Below are positions 17,777-27,152 of a DNA stretch of 64,000 bases, piece after piece. The notes under the pieces were generated by a model. That model made no database searches, was not told the origin of the DNA, and saw only the letters and a program-made list of their open reading frames with translations. A program made the translations under genes and the position numbers. Where the stretch lies: positions 99,781 to 163,780 of the forward strand of contig DHHO01000008.1 in assembly GCA_002403335.1 (NCBI GenBank), read 5' to 3'. How positions within the stretch are numbered: position 1 is the stretch's first letter; each line of letters begins with the position of its first letter. The DNA is from Caldiserica bacterium UBA4770 (lineage in GTDB: Bacteria > Caldisericota > Caldisericia > Caldisericales > Caldisericaceae).

Positions 17777-19074
17777 TGGAGTCACTAGTCCTTTTGTTTA
17801 TCCTGCTACTGATCTTACTTGTTATTTCGGCTTTAATTACTGCCTTTGAAGCAGCAATATTCAATGCATCCAGGATTAAACTGAATTCATTCTCAAAAAA
17901 CTCGGTAATTGCAAAGAAACTTCTCGAACTGAAAAACAAGCCCCAGAAACTCATAAGTACTATAGTTATTGTTAATAATTTTGTTAATATACTCTTCACA
18001 GCTGTAATCACTGCCATCGCAATCCAAATTGCAACAAATAGAAATATTTCACAGTCCGTATCCGTGTTTACTGCAACTCTTATTACGACAATTATTATTG
18101 TGATCTTTGGGGAGACGGTCCCCAAGAATATTGGTGCATATAGACCTGAAAGAGTTGCGATGTTTCTTCACTACTTCTTCATGGTTTTCTGGTATATTCT
18201 ATCTCCTTTTGTAGTTGCACTTTCCCACGTTACAAATGGGATATTGAGACTACTAAGGATTAAGCCTACTTCGTTGAAAGTCTTTGAAACACCCGAAGAG
18301 GTAATGTCTATGATAGAACTCGGAGAGAGAGAAGGTATTATTGAGAAAAATGAGCAGAAGATGATCTTCAGCATCTTTGAATTTGGGGATACTATTGTAA
18401 GCGATATTATGACTCCACGTGTTGACATTGTTGCTCTTCCGACCAGTGCAACAATGGAGGAAATTCTCAATCGCATTACAACAAGTAATCACTCAAGAAT
18501 TCCTGTCTATGAGGATCAGATTGACAACATTGTAGGCATTCTCTACGTCAAAGACCTCTTCAAGATTTTCTTAAATAAGGTTGATGTCTCTGTAAATCTT
18601 AAGGATATCATAAGAAGTGCGCATTTTGTTCCCGAAACGAAAAGGGTTGACGAGCTCTTTAATGAGATGCAGAAGAATAAAATTCAAATTGCATTGGTTT
18701 TTGACGAATACGGGGGGCTGTCTGGCCTGGTCACCATTGAGGATATCCTCGAGGAGATTGTAGGGGAGATTATGGATGAGTATGAAAAAGAGGAAAAGTT
18801 ATGTGAAAAAATCGGGGAAAATGCATACCTTATTTCTGGTGCACTGAGTATCGAAGAGTTTAATGAGAATTTTGACGCTGACTTTTCTGATGAAGAAGCA
18901 TCTACAATTGGAGGTATTGTACTCGAGAAACTCGGCAGACTCCCATATCCGGGAGAGGAAATTAATATAGGTAACTTTAAATTTATAATAAGCAAAATCA
19001 GAGACAGAAGAATTGTGCAGGTTAAAGTCATTCTGAAACCAAGGGAGGATAGTAATGAGAAAGAAACTGATTGA
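17776..19074 (+). CDS. CNNM/CorC family protein (DUF21, CBS pair, CorC_HlyC domain)
   Basis: A 432-residue membrane protein with the standard three-part layout: DUF21 membrane domain (residues 1-185), a CBS pair (about 205-325, DIMTPRVDIVALP at its start), and a C-terminal CorC_HlyC domain (about 345-425). The family is linked to magnesium/cobalt efflux and resistance; 'hemolysin' is an old name. It follows ybeY with a one-base overlap and overlaps cdd by 20 bases. The exact ion is not evident from sequence. Confidence 0.88.
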   Translation: MESLVLLFILLLILLVISALITAFEAAIFNASRIKLNSFSKNSVIAKKLLELKNKPQKLISTIVIVNNFVNILFTAVITAIAIQIATNRNISQSVSVFTATLITTIIIVIFGETVPKNIGAYRPERVAMFLHYFFMVFWYILSPFVVALSHVTNGILRLLRIKPTSLKVFETPEEVMSMIELGEREGIIEKNEQKMIFSIFEFGDTIVSDIMTPRVDIVALPTSATMEEILNRITTSNHSRIPVYEDQIDNIVGILYVKDLFKIFLNKVDVSVNLKDIIRSAHFVPETKRVDELFNEMQKNKIQIALVFDEYGGLSGLVTIEDILEEIVGEIMDEYEKEEKLCEKIGENAYLISGALSIEEFNENFDADFSDEEASTIGGIVLEKLGRLPYPGEEINIGNFKFIISKIRDRRIVQVKVILKPREDSNEKETD

Positions 19075-19462
19075 ACTTGCAAAGGAAGCAAGAGAATATG
19101 CTTATGCTCCTTATTCAAATTTTAAGGTTGGGGCAGCGGTGCTTACATCAAACGGAAAAACTTTTACAGGTGCAAATATTGAAAATTCAAGCTATGGGGC
19201 AACAGTTTGTGCAGAAAGGGTAGCAGTATTCAATGCAGTAAGTGCAGGAGAAAAAGAGATTGTTGAGCTTGCAGTTGTTGCAGATACAAAGGAGCTCTCA
19301 ATGCCATGTGGTATCTGCAGGCAGGTACTTGTAGAGTTTTCTAAAGACCTGAAGATATATGTTGCAAACCTTGATGGAAAATTCATTGAAAAAACATTGG
19401 AAGACCTTTTACCGATGGCATTTACAAGAGAAAACCTTAAAGGAGTAAAAAGAAATATATGA
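19055..19462 (+). CDS. cdd: Cytidine deaminase
   Basis: A 135-residue homotetrameric-type cytidine deaminase of pyrimidine salvage, converting cytidine and deoxycytidine to uridines. The zinc/catalytic motif CAER (Cys52, Glu54) and the second motif PCGIC (Cys85, Cys88) are intact, as is the N-terminal YAPYSNFKVGAA substrate region. It begins 20 bases inside the CorC-like gene, with GGGAGGA before the ATG, and overlaps tpiA by 4 bases. Confidence 0.95.
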   Translation: MRKKLIELAKEAREYAYAPYSNFKVGAAVLTSNGKTFTGANIENSSYGATVCAERVAVFNAVSAGEKEIVELAVVADTKELSMPCGICRQVLVEFSKDLKIYVANLDGKFIEKTLEDLLPMAFTRENLKGVKRNI

Positions 19463-20238
19463 GGGAAGTTTTACTTGCAGGGAATTGGAAAATGAACAAA
19501 ACTATTTCCGAAAGTATTGAGCTTGCAGCATGCTTGAAACAAAGTATATCAGGCTCCTCAAAAGTTATAATCTTTCCTCCTTTTACTGCTCTAACAAGCG
19601 TCTATGATGTGATAAAAGAAGGTAAAATTGAACTGGGTGCCCAGAATATGTATTTTGAGGAGTACGGATCCTTTACAGGAGAGGTTTCACCTCTCTTACT
19701 TGCAGATGTAGGTGTTAGATACGTGATTCTTGGCCATTCTGAAAGAAGACATATATTTGGGGAGGATGATATACTCATAAATAAAAAAGTAAAAGCAGCT
19801 TTGAAAAACGATCTCAGGCCTATTCTTTGTGTGGGAGAAACCCTTGTAGAAAGACAGGAAGGACTCACAGAAAATGTTATTGAAAGGCAGCTTATAGGAG
19901 GCCTGGATAGTATAATGAATGCTGCGGCATTGAAAGTGATCGTTGCATATGAACCAGTCTGGGCAATTGGAACCGGCATAAATGCAAAACCTGAAGAAGC
20001 GAATTCCGTACATAAGTTCATAAGGAATCTCTTAAACAAGAACTATGGAGGAAATTTGGGAGAGGAGGTCACGATTCTCTACGGTGGAAGTATAAATAGT
20101 GGCAACATAGAAGAACTTGGCAGGATGGAGGAGATTGACGGGGGTCTTGTTGGTGGTGCAAGTCTTGATTGTAGAAGTTTCATTGAAATTTATAAGAAAT
20201 TAGAAAGAGCAAAAAGTACAGTTGCTTGGGGAGAATAA
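19459..20238 (+). CDS. tpiA: Triosephosphate isomerase
   Basis: A 259-residue TIM barrel enzyme interconverting glyceraldehyde 3-phosphate and dihydroxyacetone phosphate in glycolysis and gluconeogenesis. Catalytic Lys11 in GNWKMN, the electrophilic His in LGHSERR near residue 95, and the catalytic Glu in AYEPVWAIGTG near residue 166 are all present. It overlaps cdd by 4 bases (ATGA). Usual length is about 250, so the last residues are a short extra tail. It is separated from other glycolytic genes here. Confidence 0.97.
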   Translation: MREVLLAGNWKMNKTISESIELAACLKQSISGSSKVIIFPPFTALTSVYDVIKEGKIELGAQNMYFEEYGSFTGEVSPLLLADVGVRYVILGHSERRHIFGEDDILINKKVKAALKNDLRPILCVGETLVERQEGLTENVIERQLIGGLDSIMNAAALKVIVAYEPVWAIGTGINAKPEEANSVHKFIRNLLNKNYGGNLGEEVTILYGGSINSGNIEELGRMEEIDGGLVGGASLDCRSFIEIYKKLERAKSTVAWGE

Positions 20239-20239
20239 T

Positions 20240-20624
20240 ATGGATGATTTTATAGACAAAATCAAAAAGGTGCAAAGGAAGTTAGCGAAAGGCCTCTCTT
20301 CTTGCAAAGATTGGAGGTTATTACACGGAAAATGCGACCCTCAATGCACGCCGGAGAGCAAAAGCAGGAAACCTTGGTGAAAAATTCTTTAATCTTTATA
20401 CGGATAGAAAGATTCCCACTGAAGTAATTGAGCTTTTCAAAGAAGAGATTAAGATAATTGAAGACATAGATAATGAGATAGCAGAGAATATCGTAGAAAT
20501 GAACAGAATAAAAGAAGAATTAAAAAAAGCAGGAATGAAAGAAGAGGAAATACAAAGAGCAATGATAATTTCCAAAGAGAATGCAGAGGAAAGTGCAGAG
20601 AAGAGCGAAGATAAAACCCAATGA
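20240..20624 (+). pseudogene. Small unrecognised gene split by a +1 frameshift
   Basis: An ATG at 20240, one base after the tpiA stop, opens MDDFIDKIKKVQRKLAK. The protein-like reading then continues in the +1 frame from about 20292 (ASLLAKIGGYYTENATLNAR...), giving about 127 residues in total. The second part is a charged helical tail rich in Glu and Lys and stops at TGA 20622-20624, overlapping the helicase ATG by 4 bases in the same way as neighbouring genes. The first frame itself stops at 20378-20380. The break near 20286-20295 is a real indel, a sequence error or recoding. I recognise no family. It sits between tpiA and an MrfA-type helicase. Confidence 0.65.
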
Positions 20625-22879
20625 TTGATTTCATTCTCAAGGAACTAAGAAGAGACGAAAATTATCATGGGCAGGTTGTGAGAATTTTTGAACTCGAGAA
20701 ATCAGAACTACCCTCTGCTTCGATACCTTTAGAACTCCACCCGGTTTTAACCGATTATTTTAAAAGAAAAGGTATATCAAAATTATATAGCCACCAAATA
20801 GAGGCAATTAAAAGTATAAAAAGGGGTGAAAATATCATTATCACAACATCCACCTCTTCAGGCAAGACCATTGCATTTAACACACCTATTATTGATCACC
20901 TCCTTAAGAATCCAGGTGCAACTGCACTTTATATCTATCCTACAAAAGCGCTCACACAGGATCAATTTGAAAAGATTAACGAAATAATAGACGGAGCAAA
21001 ACTAATCACAGGAATTTATGATGGAGATACCTCCCTGGATACAAGAGCATATCTTAGAAGAAATGCTAAAATGATTCTTGCAAATCCTGACATGCTTCAT
21101 GTGGGAATCCTTCCGAATCATATGAACTGGGGCAAGTTTTTCTCAAATCTGCAATTTATAGTTATAGATGAAGCACATTACTATGGTGGCATACTTGGCT
21201 CTCATATGAGTGAAATTATGAGAAGATTGAGAAGGATTTCTCACTATTATGGTGCCTATCCTCAGTTTATTCTTGCTTCCGCAACGTTAGAGAATCCTGA
21301 GGAATTTTCATTCAGACTCATTGGAGAGAGAGTAAAGCTTATTGGAGGCACTGAATATTTTCCAGCAAGAAAGAGTTTTATTATATTTAATCCCCCAGTC
21401 ATCGATGGTACAACAAACCTAAGAAAGAGTATTTATAGAGAAGCACTCTGGGTACTTAAAACACTCTTCAAAAATAATGTAAAGACAATTGCATTCGTTA
21501 AGTCCAGACGGGGAGTTGAACTTTTATCAAGGCTTCTTTTGAATTCCGTTAGTCCTGAGGAGAGGGAATTGATCTCATCCTATAGAGCAGGCTACACAAA
21601 AGAAACAAGGAATGAAATTGAGAAGAAGATAAAAAATGATAAGATAAGAATGGTTGTTACTACAAATGCACTTGAGCTCGGAATTGACATAGGGGATATA
21701 GATGCAAGCATAATTGTTGGTTACCCAGGCAGCCTTTCGAGTGTCTTCCAGCAATCAGGAAGATCTGGGAGAAAGAGTGAATCCATTACAATCTTTATCA
21801 CAGGCTCAAATCCTCTTGACCAGTACTTTGTAAGGGATCCTGAGTACATCTTTTCAAAACATGTTGAAAGTATTACTGTGAATCCTGAAAACTCTTATAT
21901 AGAAACACCTCATATGAAATGTGCGGCATACGAATTGCCTCTTGAAGTGGATAGGGATGTAGAATACTTTGGTAGTTCTACAAAAGATATCGTAAATAAA
22001 CTCGAAGATGAAGGAGTATTAACAAAAAAAGGTGAAAGGTTTTTCTATCTGGAAAAGAAGAGTCCAGCCCCTAATATTAATATCAGGGGAACAGGGGAAG
22101 AAAATATAGAACTCATTGATACTTCAAATGACCAGGTCCTTGAGACCATTTCATGGGAAAGGGCTATCGAAGAGGCATTTGAAGGTGCAGTTTATCTTCA
22201 TCTTGGTGACACCTACTTAGTCACGAAGTTAGACTTGGATAAAAAATTCGCACTCCTCGTAAAGAGGGAAGTGGATTTTTATACAGATTCTCTTGCAATT
22301 GAGACTATCTGGATAAGAAATATATTGAAGGAAAAGTGGTTTAATAAGATCCCTATCTATTATGGCGATGTCCTTGTAAACGAAAAGGTCAGGGGTTTTG
22401 TAAAAAAGCAGATTGAAACAGATCGAAGAATTGGTACAGAGGAACTTGACCTCCCTGAAATAAAATTTGTGACAAAAGCTCTCTGGTTTACGCTCAATGA
22501 AGAATTATGTAAAAAAATCATTGATGCCAAGGAGGATATCCCTGGTACAATCCATGCAACTGAGCACCTACTCGTTGCCATGATGCCTCTTGTTGTTGTC
22601 TGCGAAAGAAACGATGTTGGTGGTGTTTCACATCCTCTCCATCCCGATACACAGAAAACTACAATCTTCATATATGATGGAGTTGAGGGTGGGATTGGTC
22701 TTTCAGAAAAAGGATTTGAAAGGATAGAAGAACTTCTGAACGCTGCCTACCTTACAGTAAAAGATTGTCCCTGCAATGATGGGTGTCCTGGATGTATCTT
22801 TTCCCCAAAGTGTGGCAATGAAAACAACCCACTGAGTAAGAGGGGTGCCCAAATATTATTAAAGGAATTGCTTGAATGA
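20621..22879 (+). CDS. mrfA: DEAD/DEAH helicase with DUF1998 zinc domain, MrfA/YprA-like
   Basis: A 752-residue SF2 helicase, about the length of Bacillus MrfA (749). Walker A is TSTSSGKT near residue 75, followed by DEAH near 183, SATL near 217, and the GRSGR motif VI near 385. The C-terminal DUF1998 region ends in a four-Cys zinc site in CPCNDGCPGCIFSPKC near 715-730. MrfA is a 3'-5' helicase in a mitomycin-lesion repair pathway that does not need UvrABC; the same role here is an inference. It is coupled upstream to the frameshifted small gene and downstream to a DUF1461 membrane protein. The nuclease partner MrfB is not seen next to it. Confidence 0.85.
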   Translation: MIDFILKELRRDENYHGQVVRIFELEKSELPSASIPLELHPVLTDYFKRKGISKLYSHQIEAIKSIKRGENIIITTSTSSGKTIAFNTPIIDHLLKNPGATALYIYPTKALTQDQFEKINEIIDGAKLITGIYDGDTSLDTRAYLRRNAKMILANPDMLHVGILPNHMNWGKFFSNLQFIVIDEAHYYGGILGSHMSEIMRRLRRISHYYGAYPQFILASATLENPEEFSFRLIGERVKLIGGTEYFPARKSFIIFNPPVIDGTTNLRKSIYREALWVLKTLFKNNVKTIAFVKSRRGVELLSRLLLNSVSPEERELISSYRAGYTKETRNEIEKKIKNDKIRMVVTTNALELGIDIGDIDASIIVGYPGSLSSVFQQSGRSGRKSESITIFITGSNPLDQYFVRDPEYIFSKHVESITVNPENSYIETPHMKCAAYELPLEVDRDVEYFGSSTKDIVNKLEDEGVLTKKGERFFYLEKKSPAPNINIRGTGEENIELIDTSNDQVLETISWERAIEEAFEGAVYLHLGDTYLVTKLDLDKKFALLVKREVDFYTDSLAIETIWIRNILKEKWFNKIPIYYGDVLVNEKVRGFVKKQIETDRRIGTEELDLPEIKFVTKALWFTLNEELCKKIIDAKEDIPGTIHATEHLLVAMMPLVVVCERNDVGGVSHPLHPDTQKTTIFIYDGVEGGIGLSEKGFERIEELLNAAYLTVKDCPCNDGCPGCIFSPKCGNENNPLSKRGAQILLKELLE

Positions 22880-23511
22880 AAGCCCTTAAAATCATCCTTA
22901 TTGCATCGACCTGTTATGTGTTAATTTTTACCCCCTTGTTTCTCCTCTTGAATCATTTTTTCTTTTCTCTGGAATTCTCCAGACAGGGCATTGAATCACA
23001 GAGTGGTATAAACAGAGAAAACTACCTTTTGTATACAGGACAGGTTATAAAATATTTCTTTAACACGGAAAAAGAGATCTCTATCAAGGATGCTGATGGC
23101 AACATCATTAACAACTTCTTTACAGAGGAAGAAATTATCCATATGAGAGATGTAAAAAGGATCATAAGGATTGTATTTTACGTGCTTATAATTTCTCTCA
23201 TCCTGACCGTCTTCGTACTGACGAGAACTAAAGGAAAGTATGGAATTATCTCTGTTTCTTCAACAATAACATTTATAATAATTTCAGTGGTAGCAATTTT
23301 TGCCTATTTTGGATTCGATAGATCTTTCTATATATTTCATGAAGTTCTCTTTAGAAACCAGTATTGGCTTCTCCCTGCAGATACGATGCTTATAAAGATG
23401 TTTCCCCTCGGCTTTTTTTATGAGTATGCAATTGTGTGGTTCATTATATCTGCGTGTTTGAGTCTTTTTACTGGCATTATTGCAAGGAATCTGAGGCAAT
23501 TTGAATTATAA
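22876..23511 (+). CDS. DUF1461 (TIGR01906) integral membrane protein
   Basis: A 211-residue membrane protein with helices at about 5-27, 100-118, 126-146 and 180-203. The family features HMRDVKRI near residue 89 and FHEVLFRNQYWLLPADTMLIKMFPLGFFYE near 152-180 are present. DUF1461 members are found mainly in Firmicutes and related anaerobes and have no known function. It overlaps the helicase gene by 4 bases (ATGA) and converges on folE2 with only 4 bases between the stops. Confidence 0.75.
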   Translation: MKALKIILIASTCYVLIFTPLFLLLNHFFFSLEFSRQGIESQSGINRENYLLYTGQVIKYFFNTEKEISIKDADGNIINNFFTEEEIIHMRDVKRIIRIVFYVLIISLILTVFVLTRTKGKYGIISVSSTITFIIISVVAIFAYFGFDRSFYIFHEVLFRNQYWLLPADTMLIKMFPLGFFYEYAIVWFIISACLSLFTGIIARNLRQFEL

Positions 23512-23515
23512 TCTA

Positions 23516-24289
23516 TCAGGCCCTTTTATCCTTCAAATAATAGGCATAAGCGTCATGATTATGTATACTCTCAAAACTTGTTGCTTCAACAGAGTAGTAT
23601 GTAATCCTTGAGTCTTGTTCAAGCATAAGCGAAACATCCCTCACCATGTCTTCTACAAACTTTGGGTTTTTATAGGCATGCTCTACGATATACTTTTCGT
23701 CTTCTCTTTTAAGTAGGGCGAAAAGAGGTGCACTTGCAGCATTCTCAGAAATCTCAACAATTTCCTCAATCCACACAAGTTTTTTCATCCTGACCTGAAC
23801 TTTTATGTTTGCTCTCTGATTATGTGTGCCATAGTTGCTTATTTCTTTCGAACACGGACAGAGGCTGTGAACAGGGGTATTTACTTCGAGTACAAAATCA
23901 AATCGATTTCCTTTTGAAGCAAGAAATGCACACTCATAGTTCATGAAACTTCCAATCCCTGAAACAGGTGTCTTTTTCCAGACAAAGTAAGGAAAGTAAA
24001 CCTCGATGTGAGCTTCTTTTGCTCTTAGTGCAGCCTTCATATCTTCAAGGATATCTTCCAGATTATTGAGGTTCATATTACATTTGTGTTTATTAAGGAC
24101 TGCAACAAATCTACTCATATGTGTGCCTCGAAATTTCTCTGGCAGATCCACATACATATTTATCCTTGATACTGTGTTTTGAAATCCTTCTTGTCTATCC
24201 ATAACCCTGATAGGATAAACAATGCCCCTTACTCCTACCTTCCTCAGTGGCAAGCCTCTCACATCGGGTTCATTCTGGACATCCTTCAT
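23516..24289 (-). CDS. folE2: GTP cyclohydrolase FolE2 (type IB)
   Basis: A 257-residue type IB GTP cyclohydrolase producing dihydroneopterin triphosphate, the first step towards queuosine (and folate). The family N-terminus MKDVQNEPDVRG and the catalytic Cys region HSLCPCSKEIS near residue 145 are intact. FolE2 can use metals other than zinc, which suits metal-limited or anaerobic settings. Its ATG lies 20 bases inside the 3' end of queD, so the two enzymes form a coupled queuosine-precursor operon. Confidence 0.95.
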   Translation of the reverse strand: MKDVQNEPDVRGLPLRKVGVRGIVYPIRVMDRQEGFQNTVSRINMYVDLPEKFRGTHMSRFVAVLNKHKCNMNLNNLEDILEDMKAALRAKEAHIEVYFPYFVWKKTPVSGIGSFMNYECAFLASKGNRFDFVLEVNTPVHSLCPCSKEISNYGTHNQRANIKVQVRMKKLVWIEEIVEISENAASAPLFALLKREDEKYIVEHAYKNPKFVEDMVRDVSLMLEQDSRITYYSVEATSFESIHNHDAYAYYLKDKRA

Positions 24290-24653
24290 ATCTCACCGTC
24301 ACTTTATTATTCGCTCCCTCTGAAAGGCTTACTTCATAAAGAGTACATTCATAACTCTTAAATCTTTCACTCAAGTCGTTAAAAATCCACTGAGCAATAA
24401 CCTCTGTTGTTGGGTTATCAAACATGTCGTTCAAAAACGTATGGTCGAGTTTTTTTATGATGTTTTCTTCTACAATACTTTTAAAAATTGCGAAATCAAG
24501 CACCATCTCAGTCTTTTTTAGTTCCCCTCTTATTGTAACGCTCAGCATATAAGTGTGGCCATGCATCCTCTCACACTTTCCTGAATAGTCAACAATCCTG
24601 TGTGCAGCATCAAAATTAAACTCTCTTGAAAGCAAAAATTTAAATTTATCCAT
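24270..24653 (-). CDS. queD: 6-carboxy-5,6,7,8-tetrahydropterin synthase QueD
   Basis: A 127-residue protein converting dihydroneopterin triphosphate to carboxytetrahydropterin on the way to preQ0. Zinc ligands His18, His31 and His33 and the catalytic Cys27 are seen in FDAAHRI and CERMHGHTY, with LDHTF further on. I start it at ATG 24653-24651 (MDKFKF). An in-frame upstream ATG at 24710 would run through the tRNA-Ser gene, so that longer frame is rejected. queE and queC are not in the window. Confidence 0.93.
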   Translation of the reverse strand: MDKFKFLLSREFNFDAAHRIVDYSGKCERMHGHTYMLSVTIRGELKKTEMVLDFAIFKSIVEENIIKKLDHTFLNDMFDNPTTEVIAQWIFNDLSERFKSYECTLYEVSLSEGANNKVTVRYEGCPE

Positions 24654-24661
24654 CTTAACCT

Positions 24662-24753
<92 letters not shown>

Positions 24754-24763
24754 GGCCATGTTA

Positions 24764-24791
24764 ATAATAACAGATTTAATCAAAAAATCAA
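24764..24791 (-). promoter_or_regulatory. tRNA-Ser promoter
   Basis: On the minus strand TTGATT (24791-24786), a 16-base spacer and TATTAT (24769-24764) lie 10 bases upstream of the tRNA 5' end. The hexamers and spacing fit a housekeeping sigma factor. Confidence 0.6.
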
Positions 24792-24919
24792 ATATCCGAA
24801 TTGTTTCGTAAAGGTTTTTTGAAATTGAAATATGCCTAAAAATGATATTTATGTAAATTACCTTACATATTGATTTTTGAGACAAAAAGACTAAAATATT
24901 AAAGAAGGAGGGCGAGATA

Positions 24920-25807
24920 ATGGAAAGAGCTCTTGGAACAATAAAAGTAAAACGTGGCCTTGCCCAGATGCTAAAAGGTGGCGTTATTATGGATGTTTCC
25001 TCTGTAGAGCAAGCTAAGATTGCAGAAGAGGCAGGTGCTGTAGCTGTTATGGCTCTTGAAAGGATCCCAGCTGACATAAGAAAAGTCGGGGGTGTGGCCA
25101 GAATGGCAGACCCAAAACTCATTAAAGATATAATGAATGTAGTGACCATCCCCGTGATGGCAAAAGTAAGAATTGGTCATTTTGCTGAGGCTCAGATCCT
25201 TGAGGCAATAGGAGTAGACTTCATTGACGAAAGCGAAGTTCTTACGCCTGCCGATGAAACTCATCATATTAATAAGTGGGGTTTTAAAATACCATTTGTT
25301 TGCGGTGCACGAAATCTGGGAGAAGCCTTGAGAAGAATTGGTGAAGGAGCTGCCATGATAAGAACAAAGGGGGAACCAGGTACGGGAAACATAGTTGAGG
25401 CTGTACGGCATATGAGGCTTGTAATGGATGAAATAAGAAAAATACAGAATATGACCGAGGAAGAGCTTTTTGAAGAAGCAAAGGAACTCGCTGCACCATT
25501 AGACCTTGTGAGGGAAGTAAAGGCGCTTGGAAAATTGCCCGTGGTAAACTTTGCTGCAGGAGGTATTGCAACTCCTGCTGATGCTTCTTTAATGATGCAA
25601 CTTGGTGCTGAGGGCATATTTGTAGGATCGGGGATTTTTAAGTCGAGCAATCCAAGGAAAAGAGCCGAGGCAATTGTTGCTGCAACAACATACTTTAATG
25701 ACCCAAGAATTGTTGCAAAGGTGTCCGAAGAACTCGGTGAGGAAATGCCTGGTATTGATATAAGGGAACTTCAGGAAGAAGCTATGATGCAGGTGCGGGG
25801 TGAATGA
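24920..25807 (+). CDS. pdxS: Pyridoxal 5'-phosphate synthase, synthase subunit PdxS
   Basis: A 295-residue barrel that makes PLP from ribose 5-phosphate, glyceraldehyde 3-phosphate and ammonia. Catalytic Asp25 (MDVSSVEQA) and Lys82 (VMAKVRIGHFAEAQ) match the Bacillus enzyme. It pairs with the glutaminase PdxT, which starts 4 bases before its stop. A strong GGAGG lies ahead of the ATG. Twelve PdxS and twelve PdxT form the complex in characterised members. Confidence 0.98.
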   Translation: MERALGTIKVKRGLAQMLKGGVIMDVSSVEQAKIAEEAGAVAVMALERIPADIRKVGGVARMADPKLIKDIMNVVTIPVMAKVRIGHFAEAQILEAIGVDFIDESEVLTPADETHHINKWGFKIPFVCGARNLGEALRRIGEGAAMIRTKGEPGTGNIVEAVRHMRLVMDEIRKIQNMTEEELFEEAKELAAPLDLVREVKALGKLPVVNFAAGGIATPADASLMMQLGAEGIFVGSGIFKSSNPRKRAEAIVAATTYFNDPRIVAKVSEELGEEMPGIDIRELQEEAMMQVRGE

Positions 25808-26373
25808 TGAAAGTGGGAATTCTTGCACTTCAAGGCAATGTTTCCGAACACATTTACATGCTAAAAAGGCTCGGGGTTGAAGCAGTTCCAGTGAAAACAC
25901 CCTTAGATATTATGAATATTAATGGACTCATTATCCCTGGCGGGGAAAGCACGACAATAGGCAGACTTATGGAAAGATTTGACCTTGCCAATTCTATAAA
26001 GAATCGTGCAGCAGAAGGAATGCCTATCTATGGAACATGTGCAGGTATGATCCTTCTCTCAAAGAGGATAAGAGATCATGAGCAGCCCTCTCTTGCACTT
26101 CTTGATGTCACCGTTTTAAGGAATGCCTTTGGAAGACAGGGCGATAGCATGGAGACAGACATTGATATCAAGGGATTCGATTCTCCCTTTCATGCAATTT
26201 TTATAAGGGCACCTGTTGCAGTAGAGCCAGGGCCAGAAGTCGAAGTGCTTGCCTCTGTTCCTGAAGGAATTGTTTTCCTGAGGGAGAAGAAGATCATTGC
26301 TTCTTCTTTTCATCCAGAACTTGGTGAAGACTTAAAAGTGCATAAGTACTTTTTAGATATAATAGGAAATTAG
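25804..26373 (+). CDS. pdxT: Pyridoxal 5'-phosphate synthase, glutaminase subunit PdxT
   Basis: A 189-residue class I glutamine amidotransferase that hands ammonia to PdxS. The catalytic Cys78 is in GTCAGM, and the His/Glu pair is in SSFHPEL near residue 170. The PGGESTT motif near 45 binds glutamine. It overlaps pdxS by 4 bases and is followed after 13 bases by yebC. Length matches the family (about 190-200). Confidence 0.97.
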   Translation: MMKVGILALQGNVSEHIYMLKRLGVEAVPVKTPLDIMNINGLIIPGGESTTIGRLMERFDLANSIKNRAAEGMPIYGTCAGMILLSKRIRDHEQPSLALLDVTVLRNAFGRQGDSMETDIDIKGFDSPFHAIFIRAPVAVEPGPEVEVLASVPEGIVFLREKKIIASSFHPELGEDLKVHKYFLDIIGN

Positions 26374-26386
26374 GAGGATAAAATAG

Positions 26387-27151
26387 ATGTCAGGACATTC
26401 AAAATGGCACAATATTCAAGCAAAGAAAACATCACAAGATGCAAAGAGAGGACAGCTCTTTACTAAATTAACGAAAGAGTTGATTGTCGCAGCCAGACAT
26501 GGCGGTGGAAATCCCGATACAAATATACGCCTCAGAACTGCAGTAGAAAGGGCAAGAAAGATGGGAATGCCTATGGATAACATAAAAAAGGCCATAATGA
26601 GGGGTACAGGTGAGTTGCCTGGCGTAAGCATTGAGGAATATACATATGAGGCTTACGGTCCAGGAGGAACTGCCTTTATAATAGAGATATCCACGGACAA
26701 TAAGAACAGAACTGTCGCAGAATTAAGAAGGATTTTTACCAACATTGGAGGCAGCCTTGCAGAATCTGGTGCAGTCTCCTGGAATTTTGAATCAAAGGGA
26801 CAGATTGAACTTGAAGATGTAGGCGAGCTTACTTATGATGACCTTTTTATGATTGTTGCAGATGCAGGAGGAGAGGATCTCAGGGAAGAGGGCGATACAT
26901 TTACTGTTATTACAGATCCAAAATCTCTTGAGCAAGTAAGGGAAAAACTTGAAGCAAATGGTCTTAAAATAAAAGATGCTGAAATCATTCTTGTACCAAA
27001 AAATGTTGTAAAAGTAACAGGAGACGATGCTTTAAAGGTTGTCAGACTTTCGGAAGAACTCGAAAATCATGAAGACGTTCAGGATTATTACACAAACTAT
27101 GATATTGACGAAGACGAGTTGAAAGTAATTGCCGATAAAATAGGTATCTGA
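26387..27151 (+). CDS. yebC: YebC/PmpR family protein (TACO1-like)
   Basis: A 254-residue protein with the family start SGHSKWHNIQAKK and the central AYGPGGTAFIIEISTDNKNRT segment. Long regarded as transcriptional regulators, members of this family have more recently been tied to translation of difficult (proline-rich) sequences. It precedes ruvC, the most usual bacterial neighbour. The Shine-Dalgarno AGGAGG lies 9 bases before the ATG. Confidence 0.95.
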   Translation: MSGHSKWHNIQAKKTSQDAKRGQLFTKLTKELIVAARHGGGNPDTNIRLRTAVERARKMGMPMDNIKKAIMRGTGELPGVSIEEYTYEAYGPGGTAFIIEISTDNKNRTVAELRRIFTNIGGSLAESGAVSWNFESKGQIELEDVGELTYDDLFMIVADAGGEDLREEGDTFTVITDPKSLEQVREKLEANGLKIKDAEIILVPKNVVKVTGDDALKVVRLSEELENHEDVQDYYTNYDIDEDELKVIADKIGI

Positions 27152-27152
27152 T

